Assembly: GCF_900129835.1 (NCBI RefSeq)
Contig: NZ_FQXA01000007.1
Coordinates: 62,001-126,000 of the forward strand
Reading direction: 5' to 3'
Origin: Stutzerimonas xanthomarina DSM 18231
GTDB lineage: Bacteria > Pseudomonadota > Gammaproteobacteria > Pseudomonadales > Pseudomonadaceae
DNA length: 64,000 nucleotides
Each line of letters begins with the position of its first letter. Within the stretch, counting starts at the first letter, position 1. The notes under the pieces are model-generated. The model was given only the letters and a program-made list of their open reading frames with translations. It was not told the origin of the DNA and searched no databases. The translations under genes and the position numbers were made by a program. Below, in pieces: positions 41,712-52,451 of the stretch.

Positions 41712-42084
41712 GGCAGCGCTGGTGAATTCGGGCGTCGCAGACATCGGCGGTTGTTCAAGCCGGAGCGATTTGCAGTTTGTCAGCAACTGACCAATTACGT
41801 CCATATAGCAGGTAGTTCGCTGCCATCGTGCGTTGGCCTTGGCCGGCTGGTTCGATCAATCCAGCCGGTCGCCTCTGTGCATCTCCGGTCCGATTCTTCT
41901 GATCTGGGCTGTTGCGGGTAAGTAGCATACCAGTCTCAAGTCAGACAGTGCCGGAGCAGTTGGTGTGCTTATTGCTGCGCAACTGTGACGGGGTTTGTAT
42001 AAGCTGGAACCCTTCGGGCATTAAGAACAATCAGGCATTACGAGTAGCAGTGCCGAAAGCACCGGGTACGGAAGAGGCTGGAGT
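41712..42084. other. 373-base intergenic region
   Basis: It lies between pyrE and the DUF4124 gene. A stem CCGGCTGG / CCAGCCGG (41843-41850, 41861-41868) without a T-run may end pyrE transcripts. The right half is relatively AT-rich (GGTTTGTATAAGCTGG near 41994) and probably holds the promoter of the next gene. A short open frame here shows no coding signs. Confidence 0.5.
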
Positions 42085-42669
42085 ATGCGAATTTGGACGC
42101 GCGTAGTGTTGCTGCTGGGCTTGTTGGGAGTGACGGCAGCGCAAGCCGAGCTGTATCGCTATGTTGACGACAAGGGTGTTGTGGTCCTCGATCGGCACGG
42201 GGTGCCGCCGCAATTTATCGGTCGCGGCTACGAGGTTCTGAATGACCAGGGGCGTGTGACGCAGGTCATACCTCCAGCACCTACCGCTCAAGAGCGTCAG
42301 CGTATGCAGGAGGCTAAAGCCCGCGCTGAGACCGACGCCCAGTTGCTGCGGCTGTATGCCAGTGTCGCGGATGTCGAGCGCGCCAAGGCGCGCAGGCTTT
42401 CAGAGCTCGACAGCATTATCGGTATCACCCGTGGCAACCTTCAATCACTGCGGACGCAGCAGGCGAATCTCCAGAGCCAGGCGGCCAACCATGAACGTGC
42501 CGGACGCAAAGTGCCCGAGCAGCTACTCGTACAGATCGACAATCTCGCCAAAGAACAGGCCAGCCTGAAGCGCGATGTTGAACGCTACAGGCAAACCAGG
42601 CAGCAGGCCGAAGCCAGCTACGGCCGGGAACGTGAGCGAGTGGCTGAGTTACTTGGTCAGTCGGAGTAG
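42085..42669 (+). CDS. Secreted DUF4124-domain coiled-coil protein
   Basis: The 194-residue protein has a signal peptide (about 1-21, ending AAQA) and a short DUF4124 domain, AELYRYVDDKGVVVLDRHGVP. A long helical region (about 65-185) rich in Gln, Arg and Glu is predicted to be coiled coil. It is likely periplasmic. Its function is unknown. Codon use is native. It shares a bidirectional terminator with convergent argB. Confidence 0.85.
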   Translation: MRIWTRVVLLLGLLGVTAAQAELYRYVDDKGVVVLDRHGVPPQFIGRGYEVLNDQGRVTQVIPPAPTAQERQRMQEAKARAETDAQLLRLYASVADVERAKARRLSELDSIIGITRGNLQSLRTQQANLQSQAANHERAGRKVPEQLLVQIDNLAKEQASLKRDVERYRQTRQQAEASYGRERERVAELLGQSE

Positions 42670-42689
42670 CAGCGTTTCAACCGGACGAA

Positions 42690-42727
42690 AAAAAGCCCGG
42701 CTTTTCATCCGAGAAGCCGGGCTTTTT
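42690..42727. terminator. Bidirectional terminator between the DUF4124 gene and argB
   Basis: AAAAAGCCCGGCTT and AAGCCGGGCTTTTT are perfect complements around a 10-base loop, flanked by A- and T-runs. The same stem serves both convergent transcripts. Confidence 0.92.
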
Positions 42728-42737
42728 CATGGTTGTT

Positions 42738-43667
<930 letters not shown>

Positions 43668-46253
43668 TCAGAACGGCAGGGTGAGATCAGGCGCGACAGT
43701 ATAAAGCTGCGCGCGGAAGACGTCCTGTATGCGCTTGAGTTCATCCTCGGTTTCGGCTTCGAAACGCAGCACCAGTACCGGAGTAGTGTTCGAGGCGCGC
43801 ACCAGGCCCCAGCCTTTCGGGTAGTCGACGCGGACGCCGTCCAGGGTGGTGATGTTCGCCTCGCCCCAATGCGCGTCGCGATGCAGCGCTTCGATGATGC
43901 TGAACTTACTTTCCTCGGTGACCTGAATATTGATTTCGGGGGTCGAGATATCGTTCGGGAAGGCCGAGAAGACCTGCTCCGCGTTGCGCTTGTCCTGGCT
44001 GAGGATCTCCAGCAGGCGCACTGCACTGTAGATGCCGTCATCGAAACCGTACCAGCGCTCCTTGAAGAAGATGTGCCCGCTCATCTCACCCGCCAGCAGC
44101 GCACCGGTTTCCTTCATTTTCTTTTTGATCAGCGAGTGCCCTGTCTTCCACATGACCGGGCGGCCGCCGTATCCGCTGATCAGCGGTGTCAGGCGCCGCG
44201 TGCATTTGACGTCGAAGATAATGTCGGCGCCGGGGTTGCGCGACACGACATCCTTGGCGAACAGCATTAGCAAGCGATCAGGGAAAACCACGCTGCCGAC
44301 ATTGGTCACCACGCCCACGCGGTCACCGTCGCCGTCGAACGCCAGGCCGAGGTCAGCATTCTCCGATTTGACCTTGGCGATCAGGTCTTCGAGGTTTTCC
44401 AGCTTGCCCGGGTCGGGGTGATGGTTGGGGAAGTTGCCGTCGACCTCGCAGAACAGCGGAATGACCTCGCACCCCAGGGCTTTTATAAGCTGCGGGGCAA
44501 TGACGCCAGCGACGCCGTTGCCGCAGTCCACTACCACCTTCATCGGCTTGGCCAAGGCGATATCGTCGCGGATTCGCTTGAAGTAGCTTTCCAGAACGTC
44601 GACCTGTTCCGCCTGGCCAACGCCTTCGCTGAGGTTGCCGGTTTCAATGCGCTGGCGTAGCGCCTGGATCTGTTCGTTGGCGAGCGTGTCGCCCGCGATG
44701 ACGATTTTGAAGCCGTTGTAGTCCGGCGGGTTGTGACTGCCAGTGAGCATCACGCCGGATTTGCCGGCAAGAACGTTGGCGGCGTAGTAGAGCACCGGGG
44801 TCGGTACCATGCCGACGTCGTTGACGTTACAGCCGCTGTCCACCAGACCCTGGATCAGATGCTGGACCAACTCGGGGCCGGACAGTCGTCCGTCGCGGCC
44901 AACCGACACGTTTGGTTCGCCCTGGGCCAGGCTCTCGGAGCCCACTGCCCGGCCAATCCAGTAAGCGGTTTCGGTGGTCAGGCTGTCGCCGACCACGCCA
45001 CGGATATCGTAGGCGCGGAAGATGCTCGCGGGCAGTTGCGGGGCTTTAGGGGCGCTCATTGCGGTTTCTCGCTCCTTGGTATCGAGGCCAAGCCAGTCCT
45101 GGTCCTCGTCGAGAATGTCGATATCGAGAATGTCGGTGTCCTGGAAAAGAGGGTCGACATAGTCGGTAGATGGGGGTTGCCTGACCGCGGCCTGCTCAGT
45201 GGCCGGGGCTTTGGTCGATGCCATTCCGGCGGTGCGGAGCGGCAATCGGACCAGGCTTTTCGCCAGTGCATCAAGCGCCGGCAGCCTTAAAGTCGGTGTT
45301 TTGATGGCCTTGCCGTTGGAGAGTTCCTGAACCATCTGGCCCAGATGCAAGACATCTTCACGGAGCCTGCGTTGCTGTGTGCTGTGCACTGCCTGCAGGC
45401 CGAGCAACAGCCCGCAGAATGCCGCCAGGGCCGCCGCTAGCACCAGTAGTGGTGAGAGACTCGCGACGCCATGCTCTGATGCCGGTAAGAAACTGATCGT
45501 CCAGTTCGGGTTGCTACTCGGCAGGTCTATCGCCGCCCCATCCAGGCCGGCTCCGCCACGCTGGACCAACAACTGTGTTGGGGCGGCGCTGAATTGCTGC
45601 GTCAGTCGCAGTTGCCCGGCTTCGGCTGGCAGTTGCGGCAGGGTTGCCAGGAAGCGTTCCAGGCTGGTTACCAGCAGCAGAGTGCCCTGTACCGGCTGAT
45701 CGGCTTCCGGGCGCAACGCCGCAGCGCTGTAGAGCAGCCAGCGTGTGCCAACCTTGAATGCTTCGGTTGCCGGCGTTTGCCCGTTCTCGGCGCGCTGCAA
45801 CATGTCCAGTGCGGCAAAATTCAGCGGTCCGGGTCGGCTGGCATCCGTTCGCGCCTGGCCGCGCAGGCTGAGGTGCGCATCGATGACGCCGTCCCGGTAG
45901 CCGAACTCACGTTCAACGGCGCGTATCTGTTGCGGCTGGTCGCTGCGCAGTGCTTCGAGCAATTGCGGATCGCTGGCGGCGGCGCGGGTGTCTTCGGCCA
46001 GTTGGCGGAGGGCCTGATTGATCGCCGAAGCCTGGCTCTGACCCCATGCCTGGGCGAGTGCGTTGGCTTGCTGCTGCTGACTGCTCTGCTGGGCAACCCA
46101 AAGCAACCCACCGGCAACCACGAGCCCCAGCAGCCCCGGGATCAGCCCGGGTGTGAGCGTTTTCAGTCCGACGCTGCGGCGTGGGCGGGACGGGGCGGTA
46201 TCGGCAGGGTTGAGAACGGTGTCGTCCTTGGCGGTGCGCTTGAAGAGTTTCAT
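43668..46253 (-). CDS. algC: Phosphomannomutase/phosphoglucomutase AlgC, long membrane-anchored form
   Basis: The frame has 861 residues. The last 463, starting at an internal ATG at 45059 (MSAPKAPQLPASIFRAYDIRG), are the classic AlgC enzyme, with the phosphoserine loop LTGSHNPPDYNGF, metal loop DGDGDRVGVV and sugar loop GEMSGH. The enzyme feeds alginate, LPS, Psl and rhamnolipid synthesis. The N-terminal 398 residues contain a membrane segment (about 35-55), an external region (about 56-255), a second segment (about 256-285) and a linker. Similar long forms exist in P. aeruginosa. Translation may start at either ATG. It is followed by argB and preceded by dut. Confidence 0.94.
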   Translation of the reverse strand: MKLFKRTAKDDTVLNPADTAPSRPRRSVGLKTLTPGLIPGLLGLVVAGGLLWVAQQSSQQQQANALAQAWGQSQASAINQALRQLAEDTRAAASDPQLLEALRSDQPQQIRAVEREFGYRDGVIDAHLSLRGQARTDASRPGPLNFAALDMLQRAENGQTPATEAFKVGTRWLLYSAAALRPEADQPVQGTLLLVTSLERFLATLPQLPAEAGQLRLTQQFSAAPTQLLVQRGGAGLDGAAIDLPSSNPNWTISFLPASEHGVASLSPLLVLAAALAAFCGLLLGLQAVHSTQQRRLREDVLHLGQMVQELSNGKAIKTPTLRLPALDALAKSLVRLPLRTAGMASTKAPATEQAAVRQPPSTDYVDPLFQDTDILDIDILDEDQDWLGLDTKERETAMSAPKAPQLPASIFRAYDIRGVVGDSLTTETAYWIGRAVGSESLAQGEPNVSVGRDGRLSGPELVQHLIQGLVDSGCNVNDVGMVPTPVLYYAANVLAGKSGVMLTGSHNPPDYNGFKIVIAGDTLANEQIQALRQRIETGNLSEGVGQAEQVDVLESYFKRIRDDIALAKPMKVVVDCGNGVAGVIAPQLIKALGCEVIPLFCEVDGNFPNHHPDPGKLENLEDLIAKVKSENADLGLAFDGDGDRVGVVTNVGSVVFPDRLLMLFAKDVVSRNPGADIIFDVKCTRRLTPLISGYGGRPVMWKTGHSLIKKKMKETGALLAGEMSGHIFFKERWYGFDDGIYSAVRLLEILSQDKRNAEQVFSAFPNDISTPEINIQVTEESKFSIIEALHRDAHWGEANITTLDGVRVDYPKGWGLVRASNTTPVLVLRFEAETEDELKRIQDVFRAQLYTVAPDLTLPF

Positions 46254-46292
46254 GGAGCTCCTCGGTTCGTCCTGAAAAAGACGAGAAATATC

Positions 46293-46748
46293 TCAGTGAC
46301 TGCCCGAATGGCCGAAGCCGCCGGCGCCGCGCTCGCTGCCGTCGAATTCGTTCACCAGTTCGAACTGCGCTTGAATCACCGGGACCAGCATCAGCTGGGC
46401 GATGCGCTCGCCTATGGCGATGTTGAAGCTGGTCTGGCCGCGGTTCCAGCAGGAGACCATCAGCTCGCCCTGGTAGTCGGAGTCGATCAGGCCGACGAGA
46501 TTGCCCAGCACGATGCCATGCTTGTGGCCCAGGCCAGAGCGCGGCAGGACCAGCGCCGCGAGGCTCGGATCGGCAATGTGAATGGACAGGCCGGTAGGGA
46601 TCAGCAAGGTCTGCCCTGGCTCCAGTGTGGTATCGGCTGGCAGCATGGCGCGCAGGTCAAGTCCGGCAGAGCCGCTGGTGGCGTATTCGGGCAGTGGAAA
46701 ATCCGTGCCAAGGCGGGGGTCGAGAATCTTCGCTTGAAGTTTGTGCAT
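46293..46748 (-). CDS. dut: dUTP diphosphatase
   Basis: The 151-residue trimeric enzyme hydrolyses dUTP to dUMP. All five motifs are visible: [37 protein letters not shown] and the C-terminal flexible arm [10 protein letters not shown]. It starts two bases after the coaBC stop, so the pair is coupled (conserved in many proteobacteria). Confidence 0.98.
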   Translation of the reverse strand: MHKLQAKILDPRLGTDFPLPEYATSGSAGLDLRAMLPADTTLEPGQTLLIPTGLSIHIADPSLAALVLPRSGLGHKHGIVLGNLVGLIDSDYQGELMVSCWNRGQTSFNIAIGERIAQLMLVPVIQAQFELVNEFDGSERGAGGFGHSGSH

Positions 46749-46750
46749 GG

Positions 46751-47959
46751 TCAGGCCTGGTGGTAACGGTCGGCTATAAAGGCGATCAGCTGGCGAGCGA
46801 TGTGCCCCTTGCTGGCTTGACTGAAGCGGGTTTCGTGTTGCTGGCGGTCAATCACCGTGACGGCGTTTTCTTCGCTGTTGAAGCCGATGCTCGGGTTGGC
46901 GACGTCGTTGGCCACGATCAGGTCGAGGTTCTTGTCACGCAGCTTGCGCGTGGCGTACTCCAGCAGGTTTTCCGTTTCGGCCGCAAAGCCGACGCTGAAT
47001 GGTCGATCCGTCCGCCCGGCCAGCGTGGCAAGAATGTCGGGGTTGCGGACCATCTGCAGAAGCAAGCCGTCGCCCTTGGTGGGGTCTTTCTTCAATTTGT
47101 GCGGTGCCACCACTTCGGGCCGATAGTCGGCAACCGCCGCGGCGGCAATGAACAGATCGCACGGTATCGCCGCTTCGCACGCGGCAAGCATGTCCCGGGC
47201 GCTGACCACGTCGATGCGCTGAACGCGGTCGGGCGTCGGCAGGAATACCGGCCCGGCCACCAGCGTCACGCGGGCACCGGCCTCGGCGGCCGCTTCGGCC
47301 AGGGCGAAACCCATCTTCCCGGAGCTGTGATTGGTGATATAGCGCACCGGGTCGATGTTTTCCTGGGTTGGGCCGGCGGTGATCAGGAGATGCTTGCCGG
47401 TCAGCAGGCTGCGTTCGAAGCAGTCAGCCGCGGCCTGCGCCAGATCATCCGCTTCGAGCATGCGGCCGAGGCCGACATCGCCGCAGGCCTGGCTGCCGGA
47501 TGCCGGGCCGAACAGGCGGATCCCTCGCTGTTCCAGCAGGGCGCGGTTGGCTTGGGTGGCGGGATCAGCCCACATGGCCTGATTCATCGCGGGCGCCAGG
47601 GCTACCGGTGCGCTGGTCGCGAGCACGAGCGTGGTCAACAGGTCGTTGGCGACACCCTGGGCCAGACGTGCCATCAGATCGGCCGTAGCGGGCGCCACCA
47701 GGACCAGGTCGGCCCAGCGCGCTAGCTCGATATGCCCCATGGCTGCCTCGGCAGCAGGGTCGAGTAGGTCCAGGTGGACAGGGTGGCCGGACAGGGCCTG
47801 GAGGGTTAGCGGCGTAATGAATTCACGACCGCCGCTGGTCATCACGACGCGCACTTCGGCGCCCTGGTCGCGTAGCCGGCGCACCAGCTCCGCGCTCTTG
47901 TAAGCGGCGATGCCGCCGCCGACGCCCAGGACGATGCGTTTACGATAGAGCCGCTGCAT
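46751..47959 (-). CDS. coaBC: Bifunctional phosphopantothenoylcysteine decarboxylase/synthetase CoaBC
   Basis: The protein has 402 residues. The N-terminal flavoprotein decarboxylase CoaC (about 1-190) has [20 protein letters not shown] and the active-site region [12 protein letters not shown]. The C-terminal synthetase CoaB (about 191-402) has [25 protein letters not shown] split over its start, and the catalytic Lys region [12 protein letters not shown]. It catalyses two steps of coenzyme A synthesis. It is divergent from radC, as usual. Confidence 0.98.
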   Translation of the reverse strand: MQRLYRKRIVLGVGGGIAAYKSAELVRRLRDQGAEVRVVMTSGGREFITPLTLQALSGHPVHLDLLDPAAEAAMGHIELARWADLVLVAPATADLMARLAQGVANDLLTTLVLATSAPVALAPAMNQAMWADPATQANRALLEQRGIRLFGPASGSQACGDVGLGRMLEADDLAQAAADCFERSLLTGKHLLITAGPTQENIDPVRYITNHSSGKMGFALAEAAAEAGARVTLVAGPVFLPTPDRVQRIDVVSARDMLAACEAAIPCDLFIAAAAVADYRPEVVAPHKLKKDPTKGDGLLLQMVRNPDILATLAGRTDRPFSVGFAAETENLLEYATRKLRDKNLDLIVANDVANPSIGFNSEENAVTVIDRQQHETRFSQASKGHIARQLIAFIADRYHQA

Positions 47960-48080
47960 AGGCCTGCCTTGTTACGGGGTGAGAACTGGTTCCGGCGAGG
48001 GCCGGTTGCCGTGCATAAAAGGCCGCTAAGATAGCACAGCGCCCTCTGAGGACGAGGGACGCGCTCGACATGGAGGTGAC

Positions 48081-48755
48081 ATGAGCATTCGTGACTGGCC
48101 GGCTGCGGAGCGGCCGCGGGAAAAACTGTTGGAGCAGGGCGCAGCGGCCCTGTCCGATGCGGAGCTGTTGGCGATTTTTCTACGCACCGGCGTAACTGGA
48201 AAAAGCGCGGTGGATCTGGCGCGGCATCTGCTGAATGAGTTCGGCAGTCTCCGGGCGTTACTCGAAAGTGACCTCGCTCAGTTCAGTAAGCACCTTGGCT
48301 TGGGACCGGCCAAATTTGCTCAACTGCAAGCCGTGCTGGAAATGGCACGACGGCATCTGGCCGAACGCATCCGTCGTGATTCGGCATTGGAAAGCCCTCA
48401 GGCGGTGCGCGATTATCTCAAGGCACGCCTGCGGCATGAGCCGCACGAACTCTTCGCTTGTCTGTTTCTCGATTCCAAACACCGGGTATTGGCGTTTGAA
48501 ATTCTGTTTCATGGCACCATCGATGGGGCCAGCGTATATCCGCGCCAGGTGGTCAAACGCGCCCTGGCACAGAACGCCGCAGCGGTCATCCTGACCCACA
48601 ACCATCCATCCGGCGTCGCCGAGCCCAGCCAGGCCGATCGGCAGCTGACCCGCAGGCTCAGCGATGCGCTGGCGCTTATCGATGTGCGGGTAATCGATCA
48701 TTTTATCGTCGGTGATGGCGAACCATTGTCCATGGCCGAGCGTGGCTGGATGTAG
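48081..48755 (+). CDS. radC: RadC-family JAB-domain protein
   Basis: The 224-residue protein has an N-terminal HhH-like UPF0758 domain starting [21 protein letters not shown]. The JAB/MPN domain carries the zinc motif [17 protein letters not shown]. Despite its name, a DNA-repair role is not supported in several bacteria; natural transformation has been suggested. GGAGGTGAC precedes the ATG. It is divergent from coaBC. Confidence 0.95.
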   Translation: MSIRDWPAAERPREKLLEQGAAALSDAELLAIFLRTGVTGKSAVDLARHLLNEFGSLRALLESDLAQFSKHLGLGPAKFAQLQAVLEMARRHLAERIRRDSALESPQAVRDYLKARLRHEPHELFACLFLDSKHRVLAFEILFHGTIDGASVYPRQVVKRALAQNAAAVILTHNHPSGVAEPSQADRQLTRRLSDALALIDVRVIDHFIVGDGEPLSMAERGWM

Positions 48756-48792
48756 TCCCGCAAACTGCACGAAAAGCGTACCGGACGAGTAT

Positions 48793-50133
48793 TCACGCGA
48801 GCAGCGGAATAAGCAGCAGCGGGAGCAACACGCTCAGGACGAAGCGGCCATTCCAGCCGACGGCGATGCGCCAGGGTGACAGCTGGGCATGGCGCGCCAG
48901 CAACACTGCCGAGGGGCCGTAGGGCGAGAGCAGCATCGCCAGCGAAAACCCGAACAGCAGCGCCACGGCCGGCTGTGTCACCGCCAAGCCCTGACTCGCC
49001 AGCTGTGCCAACAAGGCGGCGCACAGGTTCAGCGATATCAGCGGCGCCACGCCGAGCAGCGCCAGCGCCATGACTGCCAGCGCACCGGCTGTGCCCAGGC
49101 CAAACAACACCAGTGGCGTGCTATCGAGTTGTTCCGCCAGGTGATGCACCGGCAACACGGCGGCAACCAGTCCCGCGAGCAGCGCCGAGCTGGCGAAGAT
49201 GAACGTCTCGTTGCGCATACCGATCAGCGTTTCGCTGACCTCGCCGATGACTTGGCGCGGCGAGATCCGCTGCCAGAGCAGGATCAGAATCACGGCGGTT
49301 GGCACCGTCAGCATCGCGGCCTGAGTGGCCGACAGCCAGGTCAGTGCTGCAAGCAGGGCGATCAGCACAATGCCGATCAGGCTGCCTAGCAACAGGCCAT
49401 GCAAGCGACCACCGCTTTGTTGGCTTTCCAAACCGGCGTCGACGACCGGGTAGTCCACCAATTGCTGAAGACGGCGATTCTCGATCGGCCAGCCGAACAG
49501 CAGCAGGATCAGGCCACCTAGCAGCCCGAAGGGTAGCAGTGTGCTCCAGCTGAGCCCGAGCTCGCGGGTCAGGATTGCCACCGCGACGCTGGTCGGCGCC
49601 AGCAAAGGCACCAGGGCGAATCCGCGCAGAGCAGCAACCATCACGGCGCGGCGACCTTCCCGCCGTTGATGATCGTCATAGGGATGGCGTTCGAGATGCT
49701 TTTCCAGCGAGCCGCATATCAGGTTCAGCATGCCGAAACTGAGAACCGAGCTGATCGCAAATGTGCTCAGTAGATAGCCTGGATAGAGCCATGCCCGGGG
49801 GCCTGCCAGCAGCAAGCGGTGCAGTTCGCTGAGTTGGTGCAAACGCTTGACCAGACAGTGCATCAGACCCAGTGCGCCGATGAAGGCTGCGTAATAGGCG
49901 GCCGATGACAACAGGCGTGCGCCTTGCTGCCAGGTCGCTTCGCCAGACAGCAACCAGTATCCGAGCAGCGCAGCCGTGACGATTCCGAGCCGCCGCGGAT
50001 AGGGCATCAACGAGCGCCAGTGCCAGACGAAGAACAGGCCCAGCAGGACACCGCTGATCACGCTCAGCGGCTGAATTCGGGTAACGAGCGCCAGTAGCTC
50101 GAACAGTAGAGCCAGTGGCAGTAGCCCGGTCAT
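48793..50133 (-). CDS. Polytopic membrane protein of unknown function
   Basis: The 446-residue protein is almost entirely hydrophobic, with about 10-12 membrane segments separated by short loops, and one larger cytoplasmic loop at about 150-165 (EKHLERHPYDDHQRREGRRA). The pseudo-repeat of long helix bundles on both sides of residue 210 and the loops ending in ALAPTSVA-like turns (PLLAPTSVAVAILTREL) are reminiscent of ion-transporter superfamily carriers. No family is recognised with confidence. It begins immediately after the thioesterase stop, so the two genes are coupled. Confidence 0.72.
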   Translation of the reverse strand: MTGLLPLALLFELLALVTRIQPLSVISGVLLGLFFVWHWRSLMPYPRRLGIVTAALLGYWLLSGEATWQQGARLLSSAAYYAAFIGALGLMHCLVKRLHQLSELHRLLLAGPRAWLYPGYLLSTFAISSVLSFGMLNLICGSLEKHLERHPYDDHQRREGRRAVMVAALRGFALVPLLAPTSVAVAILTRELGLSWSTLLPFGLLGGLILLLFGWPIENRRLQQLVDYPVVDAGLESQQSGGRLHGLLLGSLIGIVLIALLAALTWLSATQAAMLTVPTAVILILLWQRISPRQVIGEVSETLIGMRNETFIFASSALLAGLVAAVLPVHHLAEQLDSTPLVLFGLGTAGALAVMALALLGVAPLISLNLCAALLAQLASQGLAVTQPAVALLFGFSLAMLLSPYGPSAVLLARHAQLSPWRIAVGWNGRFVLSVLLPLLLIPLLA

Positions 50134-50580
50134 CTAGGCTGGGAGCTCCCGACGAAGCGCGCCACGCTTGAACACGCCTTCGCCGAACGCGATCAGCCGA
50201 TCCTGTTCATCCAGCAAGTCGCAGCTGGCCATGAATACCTGGTGCCCGGACGAGCGACATTTGGCTTGGGCTCTGACTCGACTCCCTGCTGCGGCTGCTC
50301 TGCTGAAATTGATGTTCATCGACAGGGTCAGCGCCACTCGGCGGTCGGCCGGGTCGGCTTCCCAGGTGCCGCAAAGGCCCATCGCAACATCCATCAAAGT
50401 CGCCATGACGCCGCCGTGCATGTTGCTGGCATTGTTCAGATGGCGTGGCAGCAAGTTCAGTACGAGCGTGGCGTGCTCAGGGCCGTAAGCCAGCAGCTCG
50501 CAGCCGACGTCCTGAAAGAAGCCGGTAACGGAGGCGTGAACCTGTTGTAGTTGGTCGCGAGAGTAGTCGGTGCTAGACAT
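50134..50580 (-). CDS. PaaI-like hotdog-fold thioesterase
   Basis: The 148-residue protein is a hotdog-fold thioesterase of the PaaI/4HBT type. The active-site region HLNNASNMHGGVMATLMDVAMG contains the conserved HGG with a downstream Asp. It probably hydrolyses acyl- or aryl-CoA esters. It is encoded directly upstream of the membrane-protein gene and divergent from a 3-hydroxyacyl-CoA dehydrogenase, which suggests a fatty- or aromatic-acid context. Confidence 0.88.
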   Translation of the reverse strand: MSSTDYSRDQLQQVHASVTGFFQDVGCELLAYGPEHATLVLNLLPRHLNNASNMHGGVMATLMDVAMGLCGTWEADPADRRVALTLSMNINFSRAAAAGSRVRAQAKCRSSGHQVFMASCDLLDEQDRLIAFGEGVFKRGALRRELPA

Positions 50581-50724
50581 GGCGCTCGATCACGGATGGC
50601 TTGCTAAGGAGACTGGCAGTCTTTAGGCTCGTGGTCAATTATATGGAATGAAGTTTCGCAGTGCGAAACCAGCATTGAGTGTAAGTTGTCGAATTGCAAC
50701 GCCATCCCTGTTAAGGAGGTCCTC

Positions 50725-52242
50725 ATGTTTTCCCGAATCGGCATTATCGGCGCCGGCGCCATGGGGCGCGGTATCGCGCAGCTGTTCGCCAGCGCCGGCC
50801 AGCAGGTCTGGTTGTATGACAGCCGCCCTGAAACCATCGAACAAGCCCTGCAGTTCAACCGCGAGTTGCTCGAGCGCAGCGTAGCCAAGGGGCGTCTAAC
50901 GCCTGATGCGCTGACAGCGATTCTTGAGCGCATGCAGCCCGCCCATCAGTTGGCCGAGCTGTCCGGCTGCGATTTGCTGATCGAGGCCATCGTCGAAAAT
51001 CTCGAAGCCAAGCAGAGCCTGTTCGTCGAACTGGAAAGCTTGATCGCCCCCGAGGCCGTCCTTGCCACCAACACCTCGTCATTGTCGGTAACCCGCATCG
51101 CCAGTGCCTGCAAGCGGCCAGAGCGGGTCGCGGGCTACCACTTCTTCAATCCGGTGACGCTGATGAAGCTGGTCGAGGTGGTTCGCGGCGAGCGCACCGA
51201 TGCGTCCGTGATCGAGCGCTTGGTAGCACTGGCCGAGCATGCCGGACATTTCCCGGCGATTACGCCGGATACTCCCGGTTTCCTGGTCAACCACGCCGGT
51301 CGCGCTTATGGCACCGAGGCCCAGCGGATTCTCAGCGAGGGCATCGCCACGCCGGAACAGATCGACCGCATCCTGCGTGACGGCCCGGGGTTTCGAATGG
51401 GCCCGTTCGAGTTGTTCGACCTGACCGGTCTGGACATTTCCCATGCGGTGATGGAGTCGGTGCATGACCAGTTCTATTACGACCCGCGCTACACGCCATC
51501 GTATCTCGCCGCACAGCGGGTGGCGGCGGGGTTGCTCGGACGCAAGACCGGCCAGGGGTTCTACCGCTATGAGGACGGTCAGCAGATCCGTACACCGGAG
51601 CCCCGCTTCGAGCCGGTGAACCTCGATCGACCGTTCTGGCTCGACAGTATCGAGCCCGAGCTGCGCAGCCAGATTGGATCGGTCCTGCAGCAGGCTGGGG
51701 CCGTCCTCGAAGATGGTGCCGAGCCTTCGGACCAGGCGATCTGCCTGATCACACCGCTGGGAGAGGATGCAAGTAGCTACATCGAGCGGCTGGCGCTGCC
51801 TGCGGTGCGCACCGTCGCGCTGGACCTGTTCAGCGACCTCGACAAACGCCGCGTGCTGATGCGTCAGCCGGCGCTTGATCCGGCGCTGGAGGCGCAGGCC
51901 CGTCAGGCGTTGGCGGCCGATGGTGTGCCGGTGGAGGTGATCAACGACTCACCGGGTTTCGTCAGTCAGCGCATCGTCGCCAGCATCGTCAACCTGGGTT
52001 GCGAGATCGCCCAAAAGGGTATCGCCTCGCCGGAGACGCTCGACCGTGCCGTGACGGTTGCCCTCGGCTACCCGAAGGGACCGCTGGGCTTTGCCGCGCA
52101 CTACAACCCGGCGCGAATCCTGAGCATCCTCGAAGGCATGCAGCGCTGTTACGGTCATGAGCCGCGTTATCGTCCGAGCCCCTGGTTACGGCGCCGGGTA
52201 CAGCTCGGTCTGCCATTGACGGCGCCGGATCAGGCTCGCTAG
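50725..52242 (+). CDS. 3-hydroxyacyl-CoA dehydrogenase, PaaH/PaaC type
   Basis: From ATG 50725, preceded by a perfect AAGGAGGT, the product has 505 residues. The NAD-binding motif IGIIGAGAMGRGIAQLFASAG opens the protein in two parts. The catalytic His region is GYHFFNPVTLMKLVEVVRG, and a C-terminal HCDH domain is repeated twice (DTPGFLVNHAGRAYGTEA and DSPGFVSQRIVASIVNLG). The length and double C-terminal domain match PaaH/PaaC 3-hydroxyadipyl-CoA dehydrogenase; 3-hydroxybutyryl-CoA is another possible substrate. No other phenylacetate genes are in the window. Confidence 0.9.
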   Translation: MFSRIGIIGAGAMGRGIAQLFASAGQQVWLYDSRPETIEQALQFNRELLERSVAKGRLTPDALTAILERMQPAHQLAELSGCDLLIEAIVENLEAKQSLFVELESLIAPEAVLATNTSSLSVTRIASACKRPERVAGYHFFNPVTLMKLVEVVRGERTDASVIERLVALAEHAGHFPAITPDTPGFLVNHAGRAYGTEAQRILSEGIATPEQIDRILRDGPGFRMGPFELFDLTGLDISHAVMESVHDQFYYDPRYTPSYLAAQRVAAGLLGRKTGQGFYRYEDGQQIRTPEPRFEPVNLDRPFWLDSIEPELRSQIGSVLQQAGAVLEDGAEPSDQAICLITPLGEDASSYIERLALPAVRTVALDLFSDLDKRRVLMRQPALDPALEAQARQALAADGVPVEVINDSPGFVSQRIVASIVNLGCEIAQKGIASPETLDRAVTVALGYPKGPLGFAAHYNPARILSILEGMQRCYGHEPRYRPSPWLRRRVQLGLPLTAPDQAR

Positions 52243-52451
52243 GTTGAACGCTTAGCGCACGCTCAGGCTTTAGCACCGCTTAAGGTTGGGCGCATCCAGC
52301 CGCTAAACCGGTAAGTCGGCCGCGCCGGACGATCTGCAGCGTTTGCGTAATCGTCCCTGGCCCGGAAGGCCATGTGCCACTAACGAACGATGTTCTTTGC
52401 TGGCAGAGGTGGTACAACGCCTATTTACCGGATGAAAACAAGAGGCCACCG

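Noticed and set aside
41912..42106. 64-codon open frame upstream of the DUF4124 gene
   Set aside because: It has no ribosome site, mixed codon usage and an unremarkable sequence; the region is better read as a promoter.
52243..52451. Possible flagellar sigma-28 promoter before the chemoreceptor (TAAACCG)
   Set aside because: The -10 half does not match GCCGATAA well enough to claim it.
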